64,000 nucleotides of DNA from Trachythela sp. YZ-2020 (GCA_016169945.1 JADLSH010000212.1:1272001-1336000), one strand, 5' to 3'; shown: positions 1 to 12,891, counted from the stretch's first letter. Notes: generated from the sequence alone by a model not told the origin. A program made the numbers and translations.

Positions 1-892
1 TATCCCACTCCATATTTTATTATTTCTCTCATTTCCGCAATCCGATAGCTTTTCGTAATTAATCACAATCCTGAATAGTTTAACACAAGTAGAGCTCTCA
101 TGCACAAGAACATTCCCGTTTTTAATTGGCAAGGACTCTGAAATTCCATAGTTTTCCCTAGAATTCCTTAAATTACTTCATTCATTCACTTTTCTGTGAC
201 TTAATTTCTCATTTCTGTGACACTATTTGCAAATTCGTAAATGAACTACATAACAGCTAAAATTGTGCAATTCACAAAACAGTCACGTTCTAATTATAAC
301 GTAATCATGCCCTACATGCGAATACAATTTAGGATTGGGTTGGGTTGGGTAGTCCAGGTATGAACCCGGGAAATTTATCAAAAATTGGGGCCACATAAAT
401 GCCATTTCCTGCACTTCTGGGCAGTTGAAAAAGACATAAAGTACATAAATCAGTCTAAATGATTCATACTAAGGTTTTTGGAATCATAAAACTCCATAAA
501 ACTATACAAAATTCCTGTTTCTAAGATAAAATCAACAAATGCTTGGTCGAGATGAGAATATGATCTATACCGGCTTTATGGGATGGGCCAATTAATATTT
601 CAAGTGCAATTTGGTATTTTTTTAAAGAAAATATAAATGAATTGGGAACCAGAATATTGTACAGTAAACCATTGTTGGAGGAGGGTCGTATTAATGGGAT
701 TAAGAAAGTCGAGATTACTGCACGCTGTAGTGCATGGGCAGATCCTGGATTTCTAACTTGCCGATGAATTTCTCAGAACTTTGTAATCATATAATAAACA
801 ATTAAATATTTACTGTGGCTTGAATGAGTATCAGCCATAAATGGAGGTGTATTGCCAGAAATTGTTTGTGCTTAATTTGCCATTCATTTTAT
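1..892. other. No gene seen; AT-rich non-coding DNA
   Basis: I see no coding exon, RNA gene or clear terminal repeat here. A short stretch around 335-375 (GGTTGGGT repeats, then ACCCGGG) resembles wording found inside the SINE at 893-1180, so it may be an old SINE fragment. Confidence 0.5.
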
Positions 893-1180
893 ATGGGGCT
901 TCGGTGGCGAAGTGGTTAGCGCACTTCCCTTTCACGTCTAAGATCGCAGGTTCAAGTCTCAGTGAGAACTTTCTCAATGCGATTCGAACCCAGTCCTCAA
1001 GTGAACCCGGGAAAAGTCAACGGTCTGCCGAAAGTCGTGGGTTTTCTCCGGGTACTCCGGTTTCCTCCCACAGGGAAAGTTGACAGGGTGGGTTGGGTAA
1101 AAGGCCTACAGTAATTGGCATATGCTGTTGTGGTGACCCTGCCCTAGTTGGCGAAGCTAAATAAAATAAAAAAAAATATC
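893..1180 (+). repeat. tRNA-derived SINE, V-domain type
   Basis: The head carries RNA polymerase III promoter boxes: a box A (TGGCGAAGTGG, about 905-915) and a box B (GGTTCAAGTCT, about 949-959) at tRNA-like spacing. The body at 1043-1070 contains CCGGGTACTCCGGTTTCC, a word characteristic of the conserved central V-domain of V-SINEs in fish and invertebrates. The 3' end is an A-rich AAATAAAATAAA tail. SINEs do not code for protein and move using a LINE's machinery. Related tail wording recurs at 33478-33582. The head does not fold as a complete tRNA, so this is not called a tRNA gene. Confidence 0.75.
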
Positions 1181-1279
1181 TGGAATAAGCCATTATAATT
1201 ATAATCAGTGGCATTATTGGCAGATATAAAAATATCAACTGAAAATTATCTACAAAAGTATTTGATAACTCATACACGT

Positions 1280-1448
1280 AGGGCAGTTGACTGTTGTGTA
1301 AAACTACCTGAAAAATACAATGAGAACTTCGACGTTTCGAGCGAAGGCCCTTCGGCCGCTCCTAACTTCCAGACGAAGGGCCTTCGCTCGAAACGTCGAA
1401 GTTCTCATTCTATTTTTCAGGTAGTTTTACACAACTGTCAACCGCCGT
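1280..1448. repeat. Foldback MITE, family A
   Basis: An almost perfect inverted repeat. The left arm (1280-1353) and right arm (1373-1448) are reverse complements through the TTCGACGTTTCGAGCGAAG core out to CAGTTGAC at the tips, leaving a loop of about 20 bases. It has no coding capacity. A degraded relative of one arm lies at about 11232-11290. TA dinucleotides lie at both edges and may be a target duplication. Confidence 0.7.
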
Positions 1449-1673
1449 ATTTGCTATACTCTACCCACACTGGCACCGCACGTTTGATACTGACTCACCG
1501 ACTCAGTTTGATGTCAAAACCATTATCAGATCGACACTCGGATCAAAAGCTTTGCCAAATAAAATAATATACCTGCTATTTCCACAAAACAAGTCATATA
1601 TGATGCTTTATATAACACCTTAGTAGATGCTCGTCATGTAATTGGTTGATTATGATCACGTGAACGTGCAATA

Positions 1674-2014
1674 GTTTTTCCATTTTCACGACCGTGAAAA
1701 TGGAAAAAACTGAAACATTTTTGGGACTTCTTTATTTGATTGGTATATCAATTTTGAACTTCATACATGTAACTCTGGTATGTATTTGTTTTGGTTTGTA
1801 TTTATTCCAATAAATCTTTTATAACATTGATATATTTTGGTGTCATATAAAACAAATAATGAATGTTTTCATTCGTGCAATGGAAAAATATTTTCATTCG
1901 GTGAAAGATGGAATTTCCCATTCCACTCGGCTGTCGCCTCGTGAAATGGAAAATTCCATCTTTCACCTCATGAAGATATTTTTACCATTGCACTCATAAA
2001 CATTCATTATTTGT
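1674..2014. repeat. Foldback repeats (TTTTCAC / AATGGAAA type)
   Basis: Two inverted structures lie close together. A short one (1674-1710) is a near-perfect palindrome centred on CACGACCGTG. A larger one (1851-2014) has arms beginning AACAAATAATGAATGTTT and ending in its reverse complement, with inner arms around ATGGAATTTTCC. They look like MITE or foldback elements and have no coding content. Confidence 0.6.
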
Positions 2015-2165
2015 ATATTATTTAATGTTAAAATTTTTTAATTATTTCAATTATTCAGCAAGCTTTGTGGATACTTATCATGATGTGAACAGTTATTGTT
2101 ATCTGAGTTACCAACACCAATGTGGTCTGACATATCAATGTCCAGCCATGTTTAACATCTGGAAC

Positions 2166-2465
2166 ATTCCTTTATGAAAATATCCTATTAGATTTTGGCC
2201 CAATTTCCTATAGGAATTCCTATAGGATCCAATAGGAATTCCCATAGGATTTCCTATACAAATTCCTATAGGAATTGCTATTAGATTTTGGCCCAATTTC
2301 CGATAGGAATTCCTATTAGATTTTGCCCCAATTTCCTGTACGAATTCCTGTAGGAATTTTCCTATAGGATCGATCCTATAGGAATTCCTATATGAAATTG
2401 GGCCAAAATATAATAGGAATGCTATCAGTTTTCCTACAGGAATTCCTAAAGGATCCTATAGAAAT
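2166..2465. repeat. Cluster of palindromic words (CCTATAGGAATTCC)
   Basis: About 300 bases are built almost entirely from self-complementary words around AGGAATTCCTATAGGA. They are separated by repeats of ATTAGATTTTGGCCCAATTT and its reverse complement. The units are irregular in length and orientation, so this is neither a simple tandem array nor a CRISPR. A similar cluster with another word is at 21895-22110. Confidence 0.7.
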
Positions 2466-4001
2466 TCATGTATAATTGTTTTAATCAAGGTGAAGGAAAA
2501 TGAGAAAACAAATAGAGAACAATTTTTATTACAGATAAAAATGTGGCAAATATAACAATTTTTTACAACTAGTATACTATTAATCCTGATTTCAGAACTA
2601 AGTTTGTCTAAAGTGAAAGGACTGGTCAAATTTGGTAGAGAAACATATTTTACAAGTTTTAATAGCTTTTTTGATTTTGGAGATATTTCAATGTGTTCAA
2701 TATACAAATTATGACATCATGTTTGTTCCCCCAAATCACTTGAAATTGTGTTCATAATATTAACTGTTCAATTCACCAAATGTTGAACAATCAGCACAAC
2801 ATAACTGATATTTTTTATGTCTAAAAATCTTGTACACAGCTTACGACATTGAACACATGTATTGAAATAGCTCAAATTGAAACTGAAATATATCCTTTGT
2901 AGTATATACCCTTTAACCTGCAAAAATACTGTGGTTTGTTCTTACCATAATATATTATCAGTTACATGTGAAGGGACCAATATTAATAAACAAATTCTAG
3001 TTTTTGTCTTTGTTACAACTATTTTACATTAACTTGTAAACATTACAATACCACAGGTTGAAGTCTGATGTGTTGTAGCACTAATGTTCTCCTGGAACTG
3101 TCTTCTATTAAAACATTAACGGCCAGCACTACCCTTGAGAAGACAATAGTCTGGCATTAGACAGGGAAATTGTTGACCAAAGGCACATTGCAGCATAATG
3201 GTTTAATGAGAAAAGTTTCAAATACATTTATACAAAAGAAAACAAAACATACCTTCTGTTCACCTCAGTCCTGAGTCAATTTGCTTCTCCGTTTACTTTT
3301 AACTTCCATCCCCAACACAACAAATGCTGCAAGAAATCAATGTACTCAATGAATGATCTAATGGAATCTGTAGAAGAATAAGTACAGTGTAATATATAAT
3401 ATTTCAAAAACTATTCAGTCAAATACAGGACAGCAGTTGATTTAAAATGGGTTAGCAAGACATTGGAAGGTTGCCTGGTTAAAGGTTCAAATGCAACAAT
3501 CTCCACTTGACAATTAAATTAAACTGTCTAGCAACTAGCATTAGAATGACTGAAATAGTGTAGTATGATGCAAAGATGTGCATTGCACCTTAATGGGTTA
3601 ACCAAAAGATGGTTAATATTCTAAACTTTGCAAATTTGGGTATCTAAGCTACACTGTACAGTTGCCAAAAGATAACCACAGTGATTTGGTAGAAAATTCC
3701 CTGTTGGGATATACAATATAATCAATTACTAATTTGTAAATATGGCAACAACATTTGGGGATTATTTACAATAACAGTTTGACAAATTAAATATTTGGTG
3801 GCCTAATAAAGAAAATAATATAAAATATGCTATAATAATATTAAAATATCAAATGCAGAAATGCTAGCTCGGTAAAAATTCGCCAGCTAAAGAAATCTAA
3901 CTACTTCAATAGGATACATCTTTTCTGTTTCACCTTTTCTTGCTTAGACTTTAATTTATCAGCTCTTATCGTTTCACCACGTTCTAGTCTTAGCAAGAAC
4001 A
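2466..4001. other. No gene seen
   Basis: Non-coding and AT-rich. Only short stop-bounded frames occur. A TTAATGGGTTAACC motif near 3590 resembles the ends of the small foldbacks near 52514-52860, but no complete element could be bounded here. Confidence 0.4.
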
Positions 4002-5460
4002 CTCTCTCCTTCGCAGAGGCTTGGATAAAAAAAATATATAAAAGGATACCAGGTGACCACTAGCTCCGAAATTTCACCAAAAACCAGATTCGACCAAAAA
4101 GATGAAAAAATACGTCAGATTTCATAAAAATACCCCAGGTCAAACAAACAAGCTGGATGTGGTCACCAATAACGATGTTTGACTCTGATTAGGGACGCGT
4201 AGGCTACTGAAGAGCTTGAAACCGCTCGGACCCCGAGCCTTCCTAAAGGATCGCAGGCTCGGGGTACGAGATTGCGAAATACCATAAACATAATAATTAA
4301 AGGATCCAGGCCCTCTAATTAACGCTATGTATATATATTGTCAAATAATATGGTCAAATCGAATCGATTAACATGGCGATTGATGAAATGATATATTTTG
4401 TGCCCTTTGTACTTTGCCACCCATGCACATTGCACATGCATTGCGATATTTGCGACGAAAACATGTGCAAAAAATGTCTACGTGCACCACGGTGCATGTA
4501 CAGCAGGTGCTGAACTAATACTTAGCCTGCCTGCCTAACTTGGATTTTGAACTTGCGGGTTTAGTAGGTTTACTATAATTATATTCTTAATTAGCTCTAA
4601 AGATATTGTTTTCGTGACCTTATACGGTAAGGATATCCATATTTAGAAAGGTTTTAAACAAAGTCGTGTGCGTTTTCGAAACCAGGAATTTCACTTGCCT
4701 TTTCGGGCAAAATTACCCCAGACTTTTGAACCAAAACCCCAGAACCCCAGAAAATTGTCAAAAACCCCAGATCTGGCGGAAAACCCCATGGCTGGCAACA
4801 CTGAATACGCTAATATCGGACAATAAATAAAAGAATGCGCTAGATGTAGGCTTGGGTAAATTATGCTCGAAAATATGACCATTACGCCCGAAGGCAGTGG
4901 TCGTTAAAACAACGTATTATGCTCGTGAAACAGCCTATTATGCTCGAATTATGCTCGAGGAAAATTCAATTTTATTAGGTACAAAAACTCAAAAAGTCGT
5001 ACATTTTCCTCGTGGCATTCTCGTGGCATTCATTTTCCGCCATCTTTGTTTTACTAGTGCCCAGGATCCTGGCGGTCTAACCCGAACCAGTGAACTCTGG
5101 GCCTGGGGCCTCTGGGCAGTGGCCGTGGGCACTAGCCGAACTCCCTCTCTTCAGTCTCATTTCATTTTTTTATTTCTTTAGGACTCTAGCCCAAAAGCCA
5201 AAGAATTATTTTATTATTTTTGAAATCTTTGCTCGAAAACGGCCTATTATGCCGACTATGCTCGTAAGTGCCTATTATGCTCCTGGAGCCCTATTATGCT
5301 CGAAATTATGCCGGCATAATTTACCCAAGCCTAGCTAAATGGTAATAAACAAAACGCGCTAAGTTTTGTTTATTACCATCTAGCGCATTCTTTTACTTAT
5401 TATCCAATATTAGCGTACCTTTTATAAATTTTTTTATCCAAGCCTCTGCGAAGGAGAGAG
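4002..5460. mobile_element. Non-autonomous DNA transposon, 9-bp TSD (MULE-like)
   Basis: Terminal inverted repeats start CTCTCTCCTTCGCAGAGG and continue into CTTGGATAAAAAAA, matching at 4002 and 5460. They are flanked by a perfect 9-bp direct repeat, GCAAGAACA (3993-4001 and 5461-5469). Nine-base target duplications are typical of Mutator-like elements, so MULE is the best guess, but no transposase is present. Subterminal inverted blocks (about 4803-4846 and 5384-5420) bracket a second element inserted inside. Length is 1459 bp including that insertion. Confidence 0.75.
4847..5333. mobile_element. Nested MITE with 8-bp TSD (hAT-like)
   Basis: Inverted termini TAGGCTTGGGTAAATTATGC (4847) and its reverse complement ending at 5333 are flanked by GCTAGATG on the left and GCTAAATG on the right, 7 of 8 matching. 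An 8-bp duplication suggests hAT. It is inserted in the element at 4002-5460, so it is the younger of the two. The interior has repeated TATTATGCTCG words and no convincing coding region. Confidence 0.6.
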
Positions 5461-5469
5461 GCAAGAACA

Positions 5470-8284
5470 TCTTCGGCACGCTTCGCGGCCGCCATAACAG
5501 GTGGGCAATTTGTCTGAGCATGCGCAAGGATGCTCTAGTTTATGAGCGAAACTTACCGCAATCCCTGGGGCGAGTTGAAGAAATTCAATATGGCTACGCA
5601 TCGAAGGAGTGTTTCGTAGATTTCTCCGCTTTTCAAGTTGATAAAATAGCATTGCAATCAAAGGAAACTTTGCAAAAATTAATGGAAAACATTTAGCAAT
5701 GCTTCCCGAAGGTTTTAAAATGTTAAAGAAGTCATTTTGCTTTTTATGCTTTGAAAACAGGCAAGCTCACTCTTTTTGAGAAAGCCATCAATATTCCCCA
5801 AGTTACTTCCCCATCATTTGTTTAAATTAAACAGAGACAGATTAAATACTTAGCTATATAAGGAATAATAATATTCTTCACTGATCTGAAATATTTCAGT
5901 ATTTTAGTGCTCATTTGAGCAAAGGAATTAGATGTAATTTAATTAAATCTAAATATGCATATCAAGAACAAAAATTATACAACATGTTTGTCGACTTTTC
6001 AATACTTTTTTAATCATTTTATAAGGCTGATATATAAATACAGGATTACTTCTGTTAAACACATGCATGGTATAAATACAATAAAAGTCAAAAAAGATAA
6101 ACAGATTCAACATTGAAATAAGCTCTATTTGGACCTCATATAATCCAAAATATTGTTGATGGACGAGATTTTTTTCAATTTTCTGTAATTTACAGAACAC
6201 TAGTTATAATTTAAGAATCAACCAGTATGGTTCAAGACATATTTTCCTTCCAGAACACCTTTTCAAAATACTAACCCAAACATGTCAAAAATAGTGTACA
6301 TTTACAAGGGCAATTTCAACCCTTTGGCGCATTTTTCCCATGAATAATTTTAAATCTAATAAAAATACTATAGATCAAACTTTGATTTAAACCTTGTGAT
6401 TGATGTCAGCATCCATTTATTTCATGTTTCCCCGGTGAAAATATATTCTATTCCCAAGCCGATTTCGACGTACTTTAGCTTTTTAGAAACCGTTGGCCTT
6501 CCTCAGTAAGATTATCAACTGTTTGATAACCATATTTGATAGTAAACAGCTAAAATATTCTCCGAACGTTTATACCTTTGCTCTTCGACGCGAAAATGGC
6601 AACTTAAGAAGAAATGAGCCCGCTATTTTCGGCCAGCGTCGACAAATTGCCCACCTGTTGGCCGCCATGTTTAAGTTGTGGCGCGTCCAATTATGTCCAA
6701 GGCGGGACCTGGAACCTAATTCTTCCAATGTCCACTCAAATAGGGAAATTTATTGGCATGTGAACATTGAACTCTCTCATGTGAACTCTCTCATAGTAAT
6801 TGATATTTACATATCATCGTAGACGTCGTTTAGTTTCGCTTTGTTTAGTTTAATTAAATTGTCTGCCATAAGTCGACCTGTAGTTGCATTTTTCGCAACA
6901 GCTGCAGCGCTTAGTTTAAAACATAGATATATAACTCTTGTCCGAAATTTCATTAAAAAATCCTTTTACGTTCTGCCAAACGAGCGAATTCAAATGCCCA
7001 AATTTGGAACTTATTTTTGCCAAAGCAGTAAAATTTTGCGAAGTACAGTAAGTAGCCTCGTTGATGTGTTCGTTAGTTTTTTGAGCTTGCATCTTTGGAA
7101 TGTGTAAATGAAACAAATTTGAACTACAATCAATATTTGCATAAATACACTTCAAAGTTGTTCACTTGCGGCAAACTGGGCACGAAATGGTAATTGAAAC
7201 GCAAATCGGCAGGCATGCATAAACGTCTTTTGATATCGTTTTTGTTCCCGCACGGGAAACATGTGCCCCACTTACACGGTCATTTTGTTAAATGGACTTT
7301 TCTGTTACGAAATATATTTTTACATATATGTCTTAACATTCAAATTTCTATATTTAAAGGCATGAATATTTAACTATCTATGTGCAAATACAATACATTA
7401 CTAATTTGTTTGCAGTTATAATTAATAAAACAATTTATCTACTTACATTTGCCGAGTGCTCGTAAGAAACGTTGTTTGACGCAGTGAAACTTGGCTAGAG
7501 AATTTAGAGAATCACGATTTTGGTAAGGACTTCTTATTTTGTCAAAATGTATAACTATTGCAATTTGAGAACCAGATACCGCGACTTTTAATACCACAAG
7601 CTTTTGGCCTTTGAAATGTTAAACTGTCGCGCAGGAAATTTGCCTATCGCTGCAATGAACTAATCACTATTGTTAATGTTATTTCATGCTCAAATGAACA
7701 CCTGATTTAACGGCTAGAAAAGAAATTAGGTAGCTACATGATATTTTTATACGTAGCTCTTGTATATTTGGTAAAAATTATTGACTAAACTAGGACTGTA
7801 TAAAACTAAAGTTTACTCGATGTGAATTTGAACATTCTAAGATTTCGCCTGGGAAAAGCAGCATGTAAATCCAATGCATCATCAATCGTTGCCAATGTAA
7901 ATTAAATGTAGCATGTAAATTCAATGCATCATGTAAATTCAATCATTCAATTCAACTGTTGGATTAACGCCAACAAGAGCTAGGGAATATCTGTCCGGAC
8001 TATCTGAATCTGTGTTTAATGATTTCTGTAGTACAGTAGGGTCTCGGAAATATATTATGCAGAATATTAATGACTATTAATTCATGGTTATGCTTATTAA
8101 TTAAATTATTAATAGATCCATGGTGTGTCGTGTTAGTAGTGTATTATTGCGGTGAGCTATTGTGAGCGATTATTGTGACACTGAAACATTTCAGTGAAGC
8201 TGTTCGAATAACTGTAGAGGATTTAAAACAATTGATTTAGCAAGCTACGAAATAGAATTGTCCTGTCCTCGGCGCATAATATCG
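5470..8284. other. No gene supported
   Basis: No exon of a recognisable protein was found. A roughly 30-base match in inverted orientation links 5487-5515 and 6638-6668 (words GGTGGGCAATTTGTC and GACAAATTGCCCACC), showing a small inverted duplication. A 109-codon frame at 6493-6822 has low-complexity, unremarkable composition and is not called. The rest is AT-rich and unassigned. Confidence 0.4.
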
Positions 8285-8594
8285 TGCTTGGTAGCCTAGT
8301 TGTAGCGTTGCTAAGTGAAGTTTGAATACCACTAATCCGGATTGAATGCCAAGTCAATTTTTGCGTATGCACGCTGTGAGTTCGATCCTCACTCCAAGTA
8401 AAATACTTTTTTCCCAATGACTTTAATTGTTTTAGCCGGCATTGACCCAAGAGATAAAGCGTGTTTTCCTAGCAGGTTTCTTGGCCCTCTGGTTCAGGAA
8501 ACTGTTTTAGTTGAAAAGGTTCTTGAGAATGTCGATAAAATGATCGAATGCGATGCTCAACCATTCGCATTGTGAATAATAATAAATTTAACAT
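8285..8594 (+). repeat. tRNA-derived SINE (second family)
   Basis: A box A-like word (GTAGCCTAGTTG, about 8291-8302) and a box B-like word (GAGTTCGATCCTCAC, about 8378-8392) lie about 80 bases apart, wider than in a real tRNA. A unique body of about 180 bases follows and ends in a short AATAATAATAAA tail. This is a SINE pattern rather than a functional tRNA gene, and the body differs from the V-type SINE at 893. Confidence 0.6.
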
Positions 8595-9837
8595 TCTAAA
8601 AAAACAGCTAGACATATATGACAAATATAAAACTGAGAGTTATATGCGTTATTAGAGTGAAAGTCATTAAGGGCTCCAGGCTAACGGCTTATTTACATAG
8701 TACATTTTGTACTATAAGTCATTAACAATTGTTACAACTTGTGTCCAAAGCTTCAGAAGCTTCAGATAGTGAATCCTCAGATTGTGTATTTACATCCTGC
8801 CGTGACTCATTCGCATTGCGTGCTAACATTGTGAGGACCCGTCCGTTGGTGATTAAAACTTTGTCAATTTCCAATTCAGAAAGACTTTTAAGAAATATAT
8901 TCAATCCATAAGGTTCTGGAATATCTGGATGACAAGCAGGCCTCGCGCAATATTTTAGAAGGTCTATAATGTCAGATCCACGTATATCCGGTCCTCTCTA
9001 TACAATTTATCCTTTTGCATTCCACGTCAAAATATCCATAGATGAAGTGAAGGATTTCTTCTGCAGCATACTTATTTTCAATGTCAAGATATCTAAGAAA
9101 GTCTTGAAGTCGCCACTATTCAAGAGATGGTCTTTTGCCGCTATCAATAGTTCAAATGAGGACATGAATTCAATGCTGATTATTACAATTTTTATACTAA
9201 TTCAGCAAGTCCTTCTAAGATTTGGCCTGGTACTAATTATCGAAAACCATTTTCGCGCAGAACGAGTATCTGTCTTTTTGTTTTAAAACTGTTATTTTGG
9301 TTCGCTAGATCAATAATATCATGTTTAAAAAGTCTAAGGTACAGTACTACAAGTGTGTATGAGGTTCATAAAATGTCGCACACAATTACAAGATTCAAAA
9401 GTATAATACAAGATACACTCAAATGTGTATGTATATACTAAATAGGTTTTTGTTGGAGTGCACGAAGCCTAAATGTTCTTGCTTCCCTGCCAGGTTGGAA
9501 AGTATATTCTTGATGTCGTAAGATTGAACACTATCTTGCACCAAACATTTCAATATATCATCCTCAAGGCGTGATAATTTTGCTTAATCTACAGGCCCCG
9601 TAACTGGTAATCCGCCACTGGATTTGATTCAAACTATTTTATAGCTGTAGCTTGCAGCATATGAACGGTGAAACAAGTTATACATTTTCGTCAGAAAACG
9701 ACATATCTTTATTGGATCATGCAAGTAGTGCCAACTATTAGTCTATATATTTTTACGGGCAGATGTATATAATGTACCATATTTATTGTTTATATCACGG
9801 TTATCATTTTCAGGCCTTGATATAAATATGTCGTTTA
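8595..9837. other. No gene seen
   Basis: AT-rich sequence. A 105-codon frame (8969-9286) and two overlapping 60-codon frames on opposite strands at 8722-8911 show no recognisable domain or splice context. I cannot assign the region. Confidence 0.4.
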
Positions 9838-11057
9838 TCCCCGAGCCGGCGCGAAGCGCATTGCGAGGGTACTAATTCCGCTCGGATATTTACACCCGGG
9901 TATGTGAAAACATTGTGGAAAGTCGTCCGCCATTTTTTTGTCATGGATTGGACTGGGCGGTTTTTCAAGTTATCCGCATGCGGGAGTTAAAACCGAGAGA
10001 AAACTGGTAACTAGCAACATCGTGATTGGCTAAGACAATGATTTTGTTTTTATATGTATACGTCAGAGAAATAACTGTTATTTTGGCATTTTATTTTTGC
10101 CGTTTATATGAAACTTTTTTCAAAATTGTACTCTGGAGTAGGGACATATTAAATAAGATTCAGACAAATATTAAGTCTCCAAAACAAGATAAAGGAAATT
10201 TTTTTAGAGGACTTTCATTTACTAAAGTCAATAAGAAAATAAATCAGTCGAAAGGCGGAGAAAGGACAGGATTTTCGAGTTTTAAAGAGTTTTAAACGGG
10301 TAAAGGCCCAGACACACCGAACGCGATTCGGCAATGCGGTGCGATTTTTTTATTTTGACTGACATATAACTTTGATCCTGTTTTATGTTTTTCAAACATT
10401 CAGAAGCGCTATAACAGTTTGAGTTATTTGGTCTACATATCTTTTAAAATTTCCTTCCATAGACGGTTTTATTTACTTGTAAAAACTGAAAAATCGCGTC
10501 GCGTTGCTGAATCGCGTCCGGTGTGTCTGGACCTTAAATGTCTATTTTGCTTACTTGCTTTTGTAGTTTTGCCTCCAATTGGCATGCACTATAGTTTGTG
10601 GTTTTGAAAATGCGTAGTTCATCCCGTGTGGGCAATACAACATTGACTAACTTTTTTTAGCATTAATTCAAATGCGTTATATAGAAAAGAAACAACATAT
10701 TTTATCTAAAAAACTTCATAGTATAAAAATACTGTTCAAGTGTTTCGAAATTTCGAAACGTTTTGTGCATGAGACGTCTAAGATTAAATTTTACAGTAAA
10801 TCAAAGCTAAAAGAGAACAAAATAACATACCTACTTTATATAGTTGGGTTATTGGTAATTTTATTGTTAAAAGTAAAAATCTTATAACTATTTTACCAGT
10901 TTGTACAGAAAAGAAAAGAAATATACAGTATTTCTTGCGTGTTACCATGGTTACAGTAATCGATTTAGTACTTCATGTTACAATAACTTTTGGGGTGTTT
11001 GGGAGAATAATTATTTGGTTCTAATGGCGAGGGGTTACTGCATGAATGTATTTCTAG
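9838..11057 (+). mobile_element. Helitron-like non-autonomous element, copy 1
   Basis: It begins TCCCCGAGCCGGCGCGAAGC immediately after an A and ends TGTATTTCTAG immediately before a T. A 5'-TC, a 3'-CTAG and an A/T target are the usual Helitron signature, although no strong 3' hairpin is visible. Copies with the same ends lie at 23230-23607 (5' truncated) and 59376-60547 (reverse strand). Copies 1 and 2 share interior sequence. Copy 3 shares the ends but has a different interior. No Rep/helicase gene is present. Confidence 0.55.
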
Positions 11058-12030
11058 TAAACGCTTTATTTAACATTACATGTCTACAATAATTATTATT
11101 CTCGCGGCCACATTGTCCTGTGTCGTGACTCTATCACATCGCTCACAAGGCGATATAATATGTATATCTTGAACGTGAGATGCCAGTTTATGTATAGAGT
11201 CTTTAGGAAAATACTTCGGTTGAGTTGGATCAATCTACCTAGAAATACAATAAGAACTAGAACGTTTTGAGCGAAGCCTTTCGTCTAGGAGTATCATCGA
11301 TATAATGTATATACCACATGTCTTTATAATTATGTTGTAAACAGCATTATGATATAACATTTATAGTACGTGCCTGCTGATTGGTCGAGAAGCGTGTTTC
11401 TATAACTGTATAGAAACATAGAAATTTTCCCGCCAAAATTTAAAATCATAAAAAAAACAAATTTAATGCGAATTATAAAACTTTGAATACTATTTAAATT
11501 GTTAATTTTAATTGATTGTTAATTTTCAAACAGAGTTGTTTTCTTGCAGCGAAATTGACGAGCAAAGGTCAGCATGCGTACGTAATGAGAATTTGTAAAT
11601 TAATTCTGAGATATATTATAAAAGAAATAGAAAACATTTTTCCCTGTGTTTCTATACACTTAATATAGAAACACTTGCGGGAGTTTGGGAGAACTCAAAA
11701 TAACGTGGAAAAACTCGCCCTACGGGCTCGTTTTCCCACTGATTATTTCTCGTCTCGTGCACGACTCCTTATTATAGTAATACACATTCTCTTACATCAA
11801 TACGTCAAATGGATCCGTCTAGCCAATACTCGCCATTTAGTTCACATGAATGTACAAGGATTTAAAAACGCTCTCTGCATACATACTCTGCAGTCGTGCA
11901 AAAATTATTCAGTACGAGTAATGATGTTTCTTCTATTCTCATGAAATATTAAGGTCTATTTTTTTATTCCAGGAAATTGCATAACCAGACAAATATTTAG
12001 GCTGTTGATGACTGGACGATCTACCATACC
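11058..12030. other. Upstream region of the fibrinogen gene; MITE scrap
   Basis: No coding exon seen. About 11232-11290 contains a decayed piece of the family A foldback element found at 1280-1448 (CTACCTAGAAATACAAT and GAACGTTTTGAGCGAAG). The promoter and 5' UTR of the gene starting at 12031 presumably lie here, but I could not pick out a core promoter. Confidence 0.35.
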
Positions 12031-12891
12031 ATGTATATGAACTACCATCTCTTTATGTACTCAATCATTCGATGCATATTTTTGGTAATTGCGCAAAGCC
12101 ATGCAAATGAAAGTTTGGATTTTTGTTTCAATTCCACTCTTGAAGGTAGGTATCATCAGTAAGTTAACCTTCTAATTTTTACAAATACTTTGGCTAATTT
12201 ATTAATGTTTAAAGTATTTGTATAAGACTTGTTTATATTGGAGCTGAACAGAACCTGTTTCCTCTCGATGCTGTTCACATGGAGACTTCTGTGCGACTCG
12301 TCTTGGAATAGGTCATACAGAGTCAACTTTGAAGGTTTGCGACAAGCTCTGTGATTGATTTATAGATTTTCATTCTATACTCTAGGTTTCAGACTTAATA
12401 CAACGGTTTTTATTAACAAAAGCGTTTCCCGATGGATAGATTGCGTAATGGAATGTCTCACTGAGCCATGTTGTAGATCAATCAACTACAGAAAGACACT
12501 GAGATTACAAAATGAAACAAATTGTGAAATGTTACATAACTTGGTCTACAATACATCTGAGAAAGTACTGGAGAGAAACTATTCTTATGATTATGTTTAT
12601 CTGGTTAACCCGCAAAAGGTATGAATATATTGACGGTAGATTAGGAATAATTTTAACTTTGAAATAAAATATAATTGTTGGAAACCTACGTTGATTGACA
12701 ATTCCTATGAAAATTTTGCCCTTGCTATTTTATGCAAACGAGGGTGAATTCTAGTACTCTCGTGGAATCACATCCAGTAACATGCTATGTTACAAAATTA
12801 CAAAAATAGGCGTATAATAAACGATGAAATTTTTCCTTTTAGGATTACAATGCAAGCTGCTTTTTAAGCGTTTTGGGTGACAATATCACAG
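12031..12891 (+). CDS. FREP exons 1-3: signal peptide and PAN domain
   Basis: Exon 1 (12031-12145) encodes the signal peptide and ends at a GTAGGT donor in phase 1. Exon 2 (12386-12618, donor GTATGA, phase 0) encodes most of the PAN-like domain, with cysteines in [14 protein letters not shown] and NCEML arranged as in cnidarian apple domains. Exon 3 (12843-12891, only 49 nt, phase 1) links it to the fibrinogen domain. Several N-x-S/T sites suggest glycosylation. Introns 1 and 2 are 240 and 224 bases, in contrast to the huge introns 3 and 4. Confidence 0.8.

Noticed and set aside
841..1083. 80-codon frame and possible tRNA gene at about 897-960
   Set aside because: The region is a V-type SINE. 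Promoter boxes are present but a full cloverleaf is not.
1208..1567. 119-codon frame
   Set aside because: It runs through the family A foldback MITE, and its sequence is explained by the inverted repeat.
2166..2465. CRISPR-like array
   Set aside because: Units are palindromic with irregular spacing and no unique spacers of constant length, and the DNA is eukaryotic.
5434..5661. Minus-strand frame containing LQLAPGIAV, also seen antisense to the THAP exon near 61570
   Set aside because: It is a short chance resemblance. The plus-strand bases give no THAP finger and the frame has no other support.
6493..6822. 109-codon plus-strand ORF
   Set aside because: No domain, splice context or unusual composition. 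It falls partly in a small inverted duplication.
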